64,000 bases of DNA, taken from positions 1-64,000 of the forward strand of contig CAZHDW010000009.1 of the NCBI GenBank assembly GCA_964531265.1, given 5' to 3'. A model generated the notes under the pieces. It made no database searches and was not told the DNA's origin. It saw nothing but the letters and a program-made list of their open reading frames with translations. Shown in pieces: positions 16,907-25,384 of the stretch (within the stretch, counting starts at the first letter, position 1; each line of letters begins with the position of its first letter). This stretch comes from Hominenteromicrobium sp964531265 (GTDB lineage: Bacteria > Bacillota > Clostridia > Oscillospirales > Acutalibacteraceae). A program made the translations under genes and the position numbers.

Positions 16907-17800
16907 TCAGAAGAATTCCTTGCCGCGAACGTGGTTCAGCTTTTCTTCGAGATATGCGCGATCCTTTTCGTTGAGCGGATTTTTCAGGCACTCATCGATG
17001 TGATCCACCGCAAAGGAGAAGCTTGCGAAGTTTCCGGGCGGGATCAATGTATCGACACCGAGGGAAAGTGCATACTTCATTGCAGCAACGCCAAAATCCG
17101 TATCCTCAACGTCAATCGGCTTGCACCAGGATTTCGGGAATGCGGAGCCTGCACGCTCGGCTTCATTTTCCCAGCTGCGCTCGATAAAGGCCTTCATGCA
17201 CAGAATGCCCATGTCCTTTTCCTTAGCTGCCTTTATCAGTCGGTCACCCATACCGTGCTCCATGTTCATGAACCAGTTAAAGGGGAAGAGAACACTGTCG
17301 AAGTCGAAAAGCTCTATCATTTTCAAAGCGGCATCCTCGTTGTGTGCGGAGAAGCCGATGTTCCTTGCGATGCCCTTTTCCTTCATTTCTCTGGCAAGCT
17401 CCATTACGCCGCCGGGTGCAAATGCCTTCTCTACGTCATCCATGGAGGAAATTGCATGGAGCTGATAGACATCAAAATGGTCGGTGTGAAGAGCCTTCAG
17501 TGACTCCAGCATCTGCTTTTCGGCCTCTGCTCTTGTTCTTATCTGTGTTTTACAGGCCAGATTGATGTCCTTTCTGTAGGGAACGAGGGAGTTACCCATC
17601 ATTTCCTGAGCATTGCCGTACTGGGGTGAAACGTCAAAATAATTGACGCCCTTCTCAATAGCCCATTTGACGTAGCTGTCGGATTCCTCCTGGCCGTTGT
17701 CATAATGCTTGATACCGTCGTAAATGTTGGCTGAAACGATACCGCCGTAGCTTACAGCGGAAATGTTGATACCGGTTTTACCGAATCTGCGATATTCCAT
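16907..17800 (-). CDS. Aldo/keto reductase
   Basis: A 297-residue NAD(P)H-dependent oxidoreductase of the AKR superfamily. The catalytic tetrad is present in order: Asp and Tyr in NYFDVSPQYG, Lys in ACKTQ, and His in YQLHAI. The C-terminal region with GVDTLIPPGNF supplies cofactor-binding residues. AAGGAGG precedes the ATG. It is transcribed alone toward its own terminator. Its place between mannosidase and GH28-like genes suggests a sugar-derived carbonyl substrate, but that is inference. Confidence 0.88.
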   Translation of the reverse strand: MEYRRFGKTGINISAVSYGGIVSANIYDGIKHYDNGQEESDSYVKWAIEKGVNYFDVSPQYGNAQEMMGNSLVPYRKDINLACKTQIRTRAEAEKQMLESLKALHTDHFDVYQLHAISSMDDVEKAFAPGGVMELAREMKEKGIARNIGFSAHNEDAALKMIELFDFDSVLFPFNWFMNMEHGMGDRLIKAAKEKDMGILCMKAFIERSWENEAERAGSAFPKSWCKPIDVEDTDFGVAAMKYALSLGVDTLIPPGNFASFSFAVDHIDECLKNPLNEKDRAYLEEKLNHVRGKEFF

Positions 17801-17899
17801 TTGATTATCCTCCTTGAAAAATGAAATATGGTTTTACAGCAGGTGCAGCATGATGCTCCTGCTGTTTTATATACTCTCAGAAAACTGAGAAATTGCCGC

Positions 17900-19174
17900 T
17901 TATACAGTTATTATCCTAAGCTTTCCGGCTCGTATGCTTTCGAGGCGCACATCGGCGTTCTTTATCAGCACAGCACAGTCCTCCGGAACTTCAACATTAT
18001 CCCTGCCGGGCGCAAGATCGAAGCGATGTCCCTTAAGCTCTATGTTATCTGAGGGCTTTCTGATGATATCGATGTCGCGAAGTGTGACCTCGCTGAGCTT
18101 TCCGCCGGCCGCTACCACGCCAATCGCGTTCTCGGACATGCAGGTGACACCGGAAATTGTCACGTTGCGAATGCTGCCCTCGGTTACTTTGCTCGGCTTC
18201 TGTTCTGCCGGAATATGGGAATCCTCCTTGTTCAGCATCATGAGTATCGGCTCGCCGTTACCCCACCAGTTTCCGGCACGGATGCGTGTATCGATTATCA
18301 TATTCTGCACACGCACATTTTCTATAGCGCCGCACTCATCACTGCACATAAAGCACAGTCCGCGGTTGCTTTCCTTTATGATGCAGTTTGAAATGAGAAC
18401 GTTTTTGATAACACTGTATATGTATCCGATAACAATGGCCTTTGAGCATGACCTCAAAACACAGTTTGCTATGACGACATCCTCGCACGGCTTCTTCCAG
18501 TTTGTTATACAGGAGAGCGCTATGCAGTCATCCCCCGAGGAAATGTGACAGTCGGAGATCATAACGCCCTTGCAGGCGGAAATATGAATGCCGTCGTCGT
18601 TCGGAATATTCAGGTCGGTGTCTATTGTAACACCGGTTATCTTGACATTCTCGCATTCGGAGAAGGTCAGCGTCCAGCATGGCGCATCAATGAGCCGTAT
18701 GCCGCTGACTGTCAGATTCTTTGACCCGTGCATGAAAAGACTCTGCGCTGTTCGCATTCCTATCGGATGCGTGCATTCCCTTATCTGCTCATCGGTGAAC
18801 GGAATAAGGCTGTCTGGTACATTGTAAGCCCCGGTGTCATAGAAGGTATGTCCGCTGAAATCTATGGTTCCGCTGCCGGTTATGGATACATTATCGTGAT
18901 TCAGGTTCACAATAAGTGCGGTGAGGTCGCCCATTTCGTTGTGGTGATAATCCTGCGGCGGATAATCCCCAATGTCTGAAGAGCCTTTGATGACAGCGCC
19001 GCTTTCAAGATGCATTGAAACGCCCTGCAAATTGATGGTTCCCGTCAAAAAAGTGCCAGCCGGTACCAGTATGGCTTCACCTGTCTGTTTTGCGTGTGCA
19101 ATGGCATCTGAAAAAGCCGCGGTGTTCAAGAATTTGCCGTCTCCGACTGCTCCGTGCTCCAGAATATTTATCAT
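17900..19174 (-). CDS. GH28-like right-handed beta-helix protein (variant active site)
   Basis: A 424-residue single-domain parallel beta-helix of the GH28/pectate-lyase-fold superfamily, without a signal peptide. The motifs PNDDGIHI and SSGDDCIALS match the family's NTD and DD motifs and keep the acidic residues. The usual GHG is replaced (CSKAIVIGY), and the RIK motif reads SNRGLCF. Catalysis may therefore differ from classical polygalacturonases. GGAGATG precedes the ATG. The gene has its own promoter with an operator motif shared with the GH38 operon, which hints at common control by a glycan signal. Confidence 0.8.
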   Translation of the reverse strand: MINILEHGAVGDGKFLNTAAFSDAIAHAKQTGEAILVPAGTFLTGTINLQGVSMHLESGAVIKGSSDIGDYPPQDYHHNEMGDLTALIVNLNHDNVSITGSGTIDFSGHTFYDTGAYNVPDSLIPFTDEQIRECTHPIGMRTAQSLFMHGSKNLTVSGIRLIDAPCWTLTFSECENVKITGVTIDTDLNIPNDDGIHISACKGVMISDCHISSGDDCIALSCITNWKKPCEDVVIANCVLRSCSKAIVIGYIYSVIKNVLISNCIIKESNRGLCFMCSDECGAIENVRVQNMIIDTRIRAGNWWGNGEPILMMLNKEDSHIPAEQKPSKVTEGSIRNVTISGVTCMSENAIGVVAAGGKLSEVTLRDIDIIRKPSDNIELKGHRFDLAPGRDNVEVPEDCAVLIKNADVRLESIRAGKLRIITV

Positions 19175-19214
19175 ATGCTCATCTCCATTATGGCATAGTA
19201 GTTACGATGTAATA

Positions 19215-19243
19215 AGATTAACTTATATTAACTATTTTTTCAA
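19215..19243 (-). promoter_or_regulatory. GH28 promoter with embedded AGTTAAT direct-repeat operator
   Basis: On the minus strand: TTGAAA (19238-19243), a 17-bp spacer, TAATCT (19215-19220). The operator at 19215-19234 fills the spacer and -10 as AGTTAAT-ATA-AGTTAAT. A protein bound there would block RNA polymerase. Confidence 0.55.
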
Positions 19244-19359
19244 GAGCTTTCTCTAATTTATTTCACGGAGATGCTTTTAGGCAAATGGCGGTAGAGCAGT
19301 TGTCTGTTTCGTCGGTTGATACAATAAAACCAATTGGGATGCATTCGCGCATAAATCGG

Positions 19360-19388
19360 GAATGAAAGTGCAGAGCTTTGCATAATAT
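19360..19388 (+). promoter_or_regulatory. Possible sigma-E promoter of spoIIID
   Basis: GAATGAA (19360-19366), 14 bases, CATAATAT (19381-19388). This resembles the sigma-E pattern of ATA-type -35 and CATACAAT -10 expected for spoIIID, with mismatches in both elements. Confidence 0.4.
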
Positions 19389-19419
19389 GAAAACACAACA
19401 GATGTGAGGGTGTGTTTTG

Positions 19420-19680
19420 ATGAAGCAAAGCGTTGATGACAGAGCGGCTATGCTTGGGGAATATATCGTAAAAAACAAAGCGACCGTCAGAAGAGCGGCA
19501 AGTAAGTTCGGCGTGAGCAAGAGCACGGTACATAAGGATGTAGCAGAGAGGCTGAGACATGTGGATCTCGGGCTTTACAGGGAGGTAAGGAATGTTCTGG
19601 CGCAGAATAAGGCTCAGAGACATATACGCGGCGGCATGGCCACAAAGAGAAAGTACGAAAAGAGAAATCTGCACAAATAA
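19420..19680 (+). CDS. spoIIID: Sporulation transcription factor SpoIIID
   Basis: An 86-residue mother-cell DNA-binding protein that adjusts sigma-E and sigma-K regulons during sporulation. The helix-turn-helix is clear (TVRRAASKFGVSKSTVHKDVAERL, about residues 24-47), followed by a basic C-terminal helix. Family length is about 85-93. The ATG at 19420 has GAGGGTG upstream. It is monocistronic and precedes a terminator hairpin. It is good evidence that the organism forms endospores. Confidence 0.93.
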   Translation: MKQSVDDRAAMLGEYIVKNKATVRRAASKFGVSKSTVHKDVAERLRHVDLGLYREVRNVLAQNKAQRHIRGGMATKRKYEKRNLHK

Positions 19681-19721
19681 AAAGACCACAGGGTCTGCCA
19701 AACGGCGGCTCTGTGGTCTTT
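19681..19721 (-). terminator. Shared stem-loop terminating the Na/Pi cotransporter gene
   Basis: An 11-bp perfect stem (AAAGACCACAG / CTGTGGTCTTT) immediately after the spoIIID stop. The minus strand runs into TTTTTATTTG; the plus strand has a weaker tail. It may serve both genes. Confidence 0.8.
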
Positions 19722-19733
19722 GGTTAGTTCCTA

Positions 19734-21539
19734 TTACTTTTTAACGGCTTCCGCTGTTGCTCTGGAAGACTTCGGGAGTATATAGCGCTCTGCAAAGCGG
19801 TTATAATACTTTGTGAAGTTGGGATCACCGGAGGATTTTACCTCGTTCAGATAGCTGTGTGTATCCATGGAGGAATCACGTATCTGTATCATACATGCAG
19901 CTATATTGGAGCAGTGGTCGGAGACACGCTCGTAGTTTGTGAGGATATCGGCGTGGACGAAGCCGAGCTCTATCGTACATGTGCCCTCCTGCAGACGGCG
20001 AATGTGACGCTTTTTAAGCTCTGCCTTAAGTCCGTCGATGACCTGCTCAAGGGGCTCGACCTCCATTGCTTGACGAATATCGTTGTCTACAAAGGCGTCA
20101 GTCGTTATATCTACGATCTCAAGGAGTGCATTTGTGAATATGCGAAGCTCCTCAGTAGCCTTTTCGGAGAACTTAAGTCCCTTGTCGTTTATCTCGCGTG
20201 CAACGCGGACAAGGTTCAGGGCGTGGTCGCTGATACGCTCAAAGTCGCCGATGGTGTGCAACAGCTGTGCAACATCGTTACTGTCCTCATGTGAGAGGTC
20301 TTTACTGGAAATCTTAACCAGGAAGGAGCCGAGCTTGTCCTCGTACTGGTCTACAATACCCTCATTGGTCTCGACCTCAGCGGCGACAGCTTCGTCGAAT
20401 TTAGTGAGAAGTCCGATAGCGGAGAAGAGTGTGCTGCGTACGAGCTCTGCCATTTTGGCGGTGACATTGCGGCACTCTGCGATAGCAAATGCCGGCGAAC
20501 GAAGGATACGCTCGTCCAGGAGAACCGCATGGGGGTCGGATGTCTCGGTGCTGCCCTTGGTCTGCTTATCGCGGACGATGAGCATTGCGAGCTTCTCAAG
20601 CTGATTGCAGAACGGCAGGAGAAGAATAGTTGTGACAGTATTGAAAATTGAGTGAACAACTGCTATCATAAAGGAAGATATCGGCTGATTGGTAAACTCA
20701 AAGTGGAAAATAGCGTTTGCGCAATAGAAGCCTATGAGGAATATAGCTGAGCCGATGCAGTTGAAGAGTATGTGCACGGCTGTAACGCGCTTAGCGTTCT
20801 TTGAGGTGCCGATGGAGGAGAGCAGGGATGTTACGCATGTACCGATGTTCTGACCGAGAATTATCGGGAAAGCCATATTGAACGAAATGCTGCCGGTAAG
20901 AGCAATGGACTGCAAAATACCGAGGGAGGCAGCGGAGCTCTGGATTATGGCTGTGATGATAGTACCTACAAGCAGTGCGACTATCGGGTTGTTGAGCATG
21001 ACGATGATCTCTTTGAACTGCGGGAGATCTGCAAGGCCCTCAACGGAGTCGCCCATGAGTGTCATGCCGAACATCAGAATGGCAAAGCCGACACATACCG
21101 AGCCCACATCCTTCTTCTTGCTGCTCTTAGTGAACATTATAAGGATGATACCGATGAGTGCGATGATCGGGGAGAAATTAGCCGGCTTCAAAAGCTGGAT
21201 GAGAACATTCTCACTGGAAATGCCGGACATACTGAGTATCCATGCAGTGGCGGTGGTGCCGATGTTGGAACCCATGATAACGCCGATGGTTTGGCTGAGA
21301 GTCATGATGCCGGAGTTAACAAGACCGACCAGCATGACAGTCATGGCTGAAGATGACTGAATGGCAATCGTTATGCCCATGCCAAGCAGAAGTGCCTTGA
21401 ATCTGTTGGAGGTCATTGAGCGAAGTACGTGCTCAAGCTTGCCGCCGACCATTTTTTCGAGGCTGGTTGATAAGAGATGCATGCCGTACAAAAAGAATGC
21501 AAGGCCGCCGAACAATGAGATGACATCAAAAATGTCCAT
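19734..21539 (-). CDS. Na/Pi cotransporter family protein with PhoU-like domain
   Basis: A 601-residue protein. The N-terminal 330 residues carry two Na/Pi cotransporter repeats with the QSSSAMTVMLVGLV and QSSAASLGILQSIAL signatures, and about nine membrane helices. The C-terminal 230 residues are a cytosolic PhoU-like helical bundle. It imports (or exports) phosphate with sodium, with the PhoU part likely regulatory. AAGGAG precedes the ATG. Family length and domain order are normal. It is transcribed alone and diverges from ispD. Confidence 0.93.
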   Translation of the reverse strand: MDIFDVISLFGGLAFFLYGMHLLSTSLEKMVGGKLEHVLRSMTSNRFKALLLGMGITIAIQSSSAMTVMLVGLVNSGIMTLSQTIGVIMGSNIGTTATAWILSMSGISSENVLIQLLKPANFSPIIALIGIILIMFTKSSKKKDVGSVCVGFAILMFGMTLMGDSVEGLADLPQFKEIIVMLNNPIVALLVGTIITAIIQSSAASLGILQSIALTGSISFNMAFPIILGQNIGTCVTSLLSSIGTSKNAKRVTAVHILFNCIGSAIFLIGFYCANAIFHFEFTNQPISSFMIAVVHSIFNTVTTILLLPFCNQLEKLAMLIVRDKQTKGSTETSDPHAVLLDERILRSPAFAIAECRNVTAKMAELVRSTLFSAIGLLTKFDEAVAAEVETNEGIVDQYEDKLGSFLVKISSKDLSHEDSNDVAQLLHTIGDFERISDHALNLVRVAREINDKGLKFSEKATEELRIFTNALLEIVDITTDAFVDNDIRQAMEVEPLEQVIDGLKAELKKRHIRRLQEGTCTIELGFVHADILTNYERVSDHCSNIAACMIQIRDSSMDTHSYLNEVKSSGDPNFTKYYNRFAERYILPKSSRATAEAVKK

Positions 21540-21597
21540 TTGCTTTACAGCTCCTTCTTAGGGGTAGTTTCATATTCTGTTTTTTGATTACGTCTAA

Positions 21598-21627
21598 ATA
21601 TTAACATATTCTTTACATAGAATTCAA
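21598..21627 (-). promoter_or_regulatory. Promoter of the Na/Pi cotransporter gene
   Basis: On the minus strand: TTGAAT (21622-21627), an 18-bp spacer, TAATAT (21598-21603). No Pho box was recognised. Confidence 0.45.
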
Positions 21628-21682
21628 TGCATTTTTCAAAAAAACCGCTTTTCACATAAAAAAGGTGAATTTTGACTGCATA

Positions 21683-21712
21683 TTGACAAAAACATGTAAA
21701 AAATTGTAAAAT
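21683..21712 (+). promoter_or_regulatory. Promoter of the ispD-ispF operon
   Basis: Consensus TTGACA (21683-21688), an 18-bp spacer, TAAAAT (21707-21712). Confidence 0.65.
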
Positions 21713-21748
21713 CTAAATCAAATAAAATCGTTGAAAGTGAGTGATAAT

Positions 21749-22438
21749 GTGAAGATCTGCGCAGTGATAGTCGCCGCAGGAAATTCATCCAGAATGAAGA
21801 GCGGCGGAAACTCGAAATTATTGATGCCGATTGACGGCGAAACCGTGCTTGGACGCACCTTATCCGCTTTTGAAGAGGCAGAATGCATAGATGAGATAGT
21901 TATAGTGACCCGTGAGTGCGATGTCGAGGCCGTACGCGAGGTAGCAGCAGGGCTTCATAAGCCGGTGAGGATAGCGCTCGGCGGCGATACCAGGCAGGAA
22001 TCGGTGTCAAACGGTGTTGCTCTGTGTGCGGATGCCGATTACATTGCAGTTCATGACGGTGCGCGTCCGATGATAACGCCGGGGCTTATCGAAAGAGTGT
22101 GCAGTGATGCCGAAGCGTACGGTGCGGCCACACTTGCCGTACCCGTTAAGGATACGATAAAGTTGGCTTCCGCGGACGGCTTTGTGGCGGATACACCGGA
22201 GCGTGAAAAGCTGAGAGCAATACAAACTCCACAGGTGTTTTATTTGCCGCTATATAAAAAAGCGCTGAGTATTGCCGAAAACGCTGGCAAGCAGTATACG
22301 GATGATTGCCAGCTCATTGAGAACGCAGGCGGCAAAGTTTATCTGACAATGGGGGATTACAGGAATATAAAGATCACCACACCCGAGGATATCGCTGTGG
22401 CGGAGACTTTTTACAGGGAAAGGAGCGCCGAAAAATGA
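21749..22438 (+). CDS. ispD: 2-C-methyl-D-erythritol 4-phosphate cytidylyltransferase
   Basis: A 229-residue MEP-pathway enzyme that joins CTP to methylerythritol phosphate in isoprenoid precursor synthesis. The nucleotide-binding loop VIVAAGNSSRM opens the protein. The VAVHDGARPMI block and the later VKDTIK segment, with the AIQTPQVF motif, complete the active site. I prefer GTG 21749, where a GAGTGAT-like site precedes the family N-terminus; TTG 21731 and GTG 21737 are in frame and possible. It overlaps ispF by four bases, so the two are translationally coupled. Confidence 0.95.
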   Translation: MKICAVIVAAGNSSRMKSGGNSKLLMPIDGETVLGRTLSAFEEAECIDEIVIVTRECDVEAVREVAAGLHKPVRIALGGDTRQESVSNGVALCADADYIAVHDGARPMITPGLIERVCSDAEAYGAATLAVPVKDTIKLASADGFVADTPEREKLRAIQTPQVFYLPLYKKALSIAENAGKQYTDDCQLIENAGGKVYLTMGDYRNIKITTPEDIAVAETFYRERSAEK

Positions 22439-22902
22439 GAATAGGCCATGGATATGACGTGCATGCATTAAAAGAGGGCAGAGAGCTGATAATCGGAGGA
22501 GTCAAAATACCGTATGAGCGCGGTCTTGACGGTCATTCCGATGCTGATGTACTTGCACATGCAATAGCGGATGCCATTCTGGGAGCGGCGGCTCTCGGCG
22601 ATATAGGAAAGCTCTTCCCGGATAACGATCCTGCCTATGAGGGGGCTGACAGCCTTAAGCTGCTCTCGGCAGTCGTCGCGGCGGTGAGAAGAAAGGGTTA
22701 CACTGTCGGCAATGTTGATGCCACTGTCGTTGCACAGCAGCCAAAGCTCAGACCGTATATTGATGATATGCGTCGAAATCTTGCCTCGGCCTGCAATGTC
22801 GATATCGACTGCGTTAGTGTAAAGGCCACTACGGAGGAGCATATGGGCTTCACCGGACGTGGTGAGGGTATAGCGGCGCACGCTGTATGCCTGTTACTGT
22901 AA
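22435..22902 (+). CDS. ispF: 2-C-methyl-D-erythritol 2,4-cyclodiphosphate synthase
   Basis: A 155-residue trimeric MEP-pathway enzyme that cyclises CDP-methylerythritol phosphate with loss of CMP. Metal ligands sit in the GHGYDVH motif at the N-terminus and in GHSDADVLAHAIADA. The conserved KATTEEHMGFTGRGEG segment closes the active site. ATG 22435 overlaps the ispD stop. Length is typical. Confidence 0.96.
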   Translation: MRIGHGYDVHALKEGRELIIGGVKIPYERGLDGHSDADVLAHAIADAILGAAALGDIGKLFPDNDPAYEGADSLKLLSAVVAAVRRKGYTVGNVDATVVAQQPKLRPYIDDMRRNLASACNVDIDCVSVKATTEEHMGFTGRGEGIAAHAVCLLL

Positions 22903-22914
22903 TACAACAAGCAC

Positions 22915-22984
22915 AAAACCTCAGCTTGTCTCATATCCTGTGTTAAGACTTAGGAACAGAATGTGGGAGGGCTGAGGTGTTTTT
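22915..22984 (+). promoter_or_regulatory. Stem-loop covering the ribosome binding site of the DUF3343 gene
   Basis: ACCTCAGC (22918-22925) pairs with GCTGAGGT (22971-22978), and A-T pairs extend the stem past a bulged G. The 3' arm contains the GAGGTG ribosome binding site of the gene starting at 22987 and is followed by TTTTTA. It could terminate ispDF transcripts, mask translation, or both. Confidence 0.45.
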
Positions 22985-22986
22985 AT

Positions 22987-23235
22987 ATGGATAGTGTGAA
23001 GGCTGCCGGGGATAAGCCGGTGCTGGTGGTGAGCAGCATAACCTACGCGATGAAGAGCCGTGAGCTGCTGTTCATGCGTGGTATAAGAGGATATATTGAG
23101 AGATTGCCGCACACAGGGGAGAATGGATGCGGCTATGGTGTGTACGTGCCGGAGAATATAGATTTGGCGGAGAGAATACTTCGGGAAAACGGAATACGTG
23201 TGCTTTCCCGTGCGGAAAGGGGGAGAGCGCAGTGA
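22987..23235 (+). CDS. DUF3343 protein (putative Se/S carrier-like)
   Basis: An 82-residue protein of the DUF3343 / putative Se-S-carrier-like family. The pattern VLVVSSITYAMKSRELL, an IERLP segment, then GCGYGVYV with the conserved Cys, and a final IRVLSRAE strand match the ferredoxin-like fold of that group. ATG 22987 follows GAGGTG by eight bases. It overlaps the next gene, a cysteine desulfurase-like enzyme, by four bases (GTGA). The pairing suggests the protein accepts sulfur or selenium from that enzyme. No selenium-molybdenum hydroxylase genes lie nearby. Confidence 0.75.
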   Translation: MDSVKAAGDKPVLVVSSITYAMKSRELLFMRGIRGYIERLPHTGENGCGYGVYVPENIDLAERILRENGIRVLSRAERGRAQ

Positions 23236-24377
23236 TTTATCTCGACAACAGTGCAACTACCTTTCCGAAGCCGCTCGTTGTCCGACGAAGGATGCTGACG
23301 GCACTTGAGATGTACGGTGCAAATCCCGGGCGCGGTGGCTTTAAGATGAGCATGGATACCTCAGAGGCTCTTTATAATGTGCGGAAAAAGGCTGCACAGT
23401 TCTTTGATGCCGATGGGCCGGAGTGCGTCTCATTCCAGCCGGGCTGTACACAGGCACTGAATATCGTGATACATTCCCTGAAAAAGGGTGACCATGTACT
23501 TGTGACAGACCTTGAGCACAACGCCGTTCTGCGTCCTTTGAAGGATATGGAGAAAAAAGGTGTCAGTTTCACGGTGGTGGAGGTAGTGCCGGGCGATAAT
23601 GATGCTACATTGCAAAATTTCAGAGAGGCGATACGGGAAAACACAAGAATGTGCATCGTTACACATGCATCGAATGTTTGGGGAATACGTGTGCCGATAG
23701 AAAGAGTTGCGGCTATGGCACATATTTACGGCGCGGAAATATGTGTTGATGCGGCACAGTCGGCAGGTGTGCTGCCGATAAGCTGCAATGCATACGGTAT
23801 AGATTATCTCTGTTGTGCCGGACATAAGGGGCTGTATGGGCCGATGGGTACCGGCTTGCTTATCACAAAGCACGGCGAAGAACTCATGCCGCTCACACAG
23901 GGCGGAACCGGCACGGCCGCCATGCAGCTTGAGCAGCCGAGGGACATGCCGGAATACCTCGAAAGCGGAACGGTCAATGTCCCGGGAATTCTGGCGATGG
24001 GAGCCGGCATCGGCTTTGTTGAGGCACAGGGTATCGACAGCATAAGGCAGAGGGAGCTGCGGCATGTACGCATGATATATGATGCTCTCTCCGAAATGAA
24101 AAAAGTGAAGCTCTATATGGGCAGACCGGAAGAAGAGCACAGTGTGCCGGTTATCAGCTTCAATATCGAGAACCTGATGAGTGAGGAGGTCGGTGCAAGG
24201 CTGGCATCAAAGGGGATCGCCGTGCGCTGCGGACTTCACTGTGCACCGTATGCACACAGAAAAATGGCGACGGACGCAGAAAACTTTGGCGGCGCTGTAA
24301 GAGTATCACCGTGCGTATTTACAACGGATAGGGAAATAGGGCAGTTCTTAAGGACTGTGGCAGATATATGTAAGTAA
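23232..24377 (+). CDS. Cysteine desulfurase family protein (EF2568-type aminotransferase class V)
   Basis: A 381-residue PLP enzyme of the class V aminotransferase fold. The Schiff-base lysine is K199 in the CCAGHKGLYGPMGTG motif. A candidate persulfide cysteine is C337 in RCGLHCAPYAH, in the SufS-like position. It opens with MIYLDNSATTFPKP, and GTG 23232 overlaps the upstream stop. Members of this subgroup often pair with DUF3343 proteins and have been tied to selenium-dependent molybdenum enzymes. General cysteine desulfuration is the safer statement. Confidence 0.85.
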   Translation: MIYLDNSATTFPKPLVVRRRMLTALEMYGANPGRGGFKMSMDTSEALYNVRKKAAQFFDADGPECVSFQPGCTQALNIVIHSLKKGDHVLVTDLEHNAVLRPLKDMEKKGVSFTVVEVVPGDNDATLQNFREAIRENTRMCIVTHASNVWGIRVPIERVAAMAHIYGAEICVDAAQSAGVLPISCNAYGIDYLCCAGHKGLYGPMGTGLLITKHGEELMPLTQGGTGTAAMQLEQPRDMPEYLESGTVNVPGILAMGAGIGFVEAQGIDSIRQRELRHVRMIYDALSEMKKVKLYMGRPEEEHSVPVISFNIENLMSEEVGARLASKGIAVRCGLHCAPYAHRKMATDAENFGGAVRVSPCVFTTDREIGQFLRTVADICK

Positions 24378-24415
24378 ATTATTAGAAAAAAGCAATAAAA
24401 TTGAGGTGTACCCCC

Positions 24416-24444
24416 TTTTCATTGTTATTCGTTTATGATAAAAT
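24416..24444 (+). promoter_or_regulatory. Extended -10 promoter of cdaA-cdaR
   Basis: Weak TTTTCA (24416-24421), a 17-bp spacer, TAAAAT (24439-24444) preceded by TGA. Confidence 0.45.
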
Positions 24445-24487
24445 TACTGCGTAAGGCTTTAATTACAATGAATAGAGGTGACCGTAG

Positions 24488-25384
24488 TTGAATGAAATTA
24501 TGAGTGCCATTGCGATATGGTGGGACGGAGTTGTGGCAGTGGCGAAGAGCTTTCAGCTTAAGGATGCTTTAGATATTACCATAGTTGCGGTTGTGATATA
24601 TGTTTTGATCCGATTTGTGCGTGAAACACGTGCAGGCCAGCTTATCAAGGGTCTGCTCCTTGTCATACTTGTGTTCTTTATTTCACATGCGCTGAATCTT
24701 CTTATGGTCAGCCAATTGCTGAACTACTTTTTCACCTTTGCCTTTGTTGCGATACTTATTCTGTTTCAGCCCGAGATCAGAAAGGCTCTCGAGCAGGTCG
24801 GCCGCAGCAATATCAGCCAGTCAATAGCGGATGCTGTCAGCGGCAACAGGGACAGGGATCGCGAAAGGATTGCAATACGCAAGGTAGTAAATGCGGTCGT
24901 AGAGGGCGCAGGCATACTTCAGCAGCTTAAAATGGGCGCGCTGATAGTTTTTGAGCGACAGACAAATCTCGGTGAAATTGTCGCTACGGGCACTGAAATA
25001 AACTGTGAACCGTCCGGTCAGATAATAGGAAACATATTCTTCAATAAGGCGCCCCTCCATGACGGCGCAATGATAATCAGAAATAACATGGTTCATGCCG
25101 CAGGCTGCATTTTGCCGCTTACAAAGGACCCTGCTGTGGCAGCGGAGCTTGGAACACGTCACCGCGCTGCTATCGGTGTCAGTGAGGAGTCCGATGCCAT
25201 TGCGGTGGTTGTTTCTGAGGAAACAGGCAATATTTCCATCGCCGTGAACGGTTCCATCACACGCGGCTACAATAAGGATACTCTGCGCAGTGCGTTGGAG
25301 GGCTACCTGATTCCGCAGGACGACAGCTCCCCGGTGCGCCATGGCCTGAGCTTTATTTCTTCAAAAAGGGCGGTGAAGAAGTGA
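24488..25384 (+). CDS. cdaA: Diadenylate cyclase CdaA
   Basis: A 298-residue membrane-bound enzyme that makes cyclic di-AMP from two ATP, a regulator of potassium, osmolyte and cell-wall homeostasis. Three N-terminal membrane helices (about residues 27-100) precede the DAC domain, which has D192-G-A194 and R224-H-R226. I chose TTG 24488 because GAGGTGACC is spaced correctly; ATG 24500 is an alternative. It overlaps cdaR at GTGATG. glmM, the usual third gene, is not next to it. Confidence 0.95.
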   Translation: MNEIMSAIAIWWDGVVAVAKSFQLKDALDITIVAVVIYVLIRFVRETRAGQLIKGLLLVILVFFISHALNLLMVSQLLNYFFTFAFVAILILFQPEIRKALEQVGRSNISQSIADAVSGNRDRDRERIAIRKVVNAVVEGAGILQQLKMGALIVFERQTNLGEIVATGTEINCEPSGQIIGNIFFNKAPLHDGAMIIRNNMVHAAGCILPLTKDPAVAAELGTRHRAAIGVSEESDAIAVVVSEETGNISIAVNGSITRGYNKDTLRSALEGYLIPQDDSSPVRHGLSFISSKRAVKK

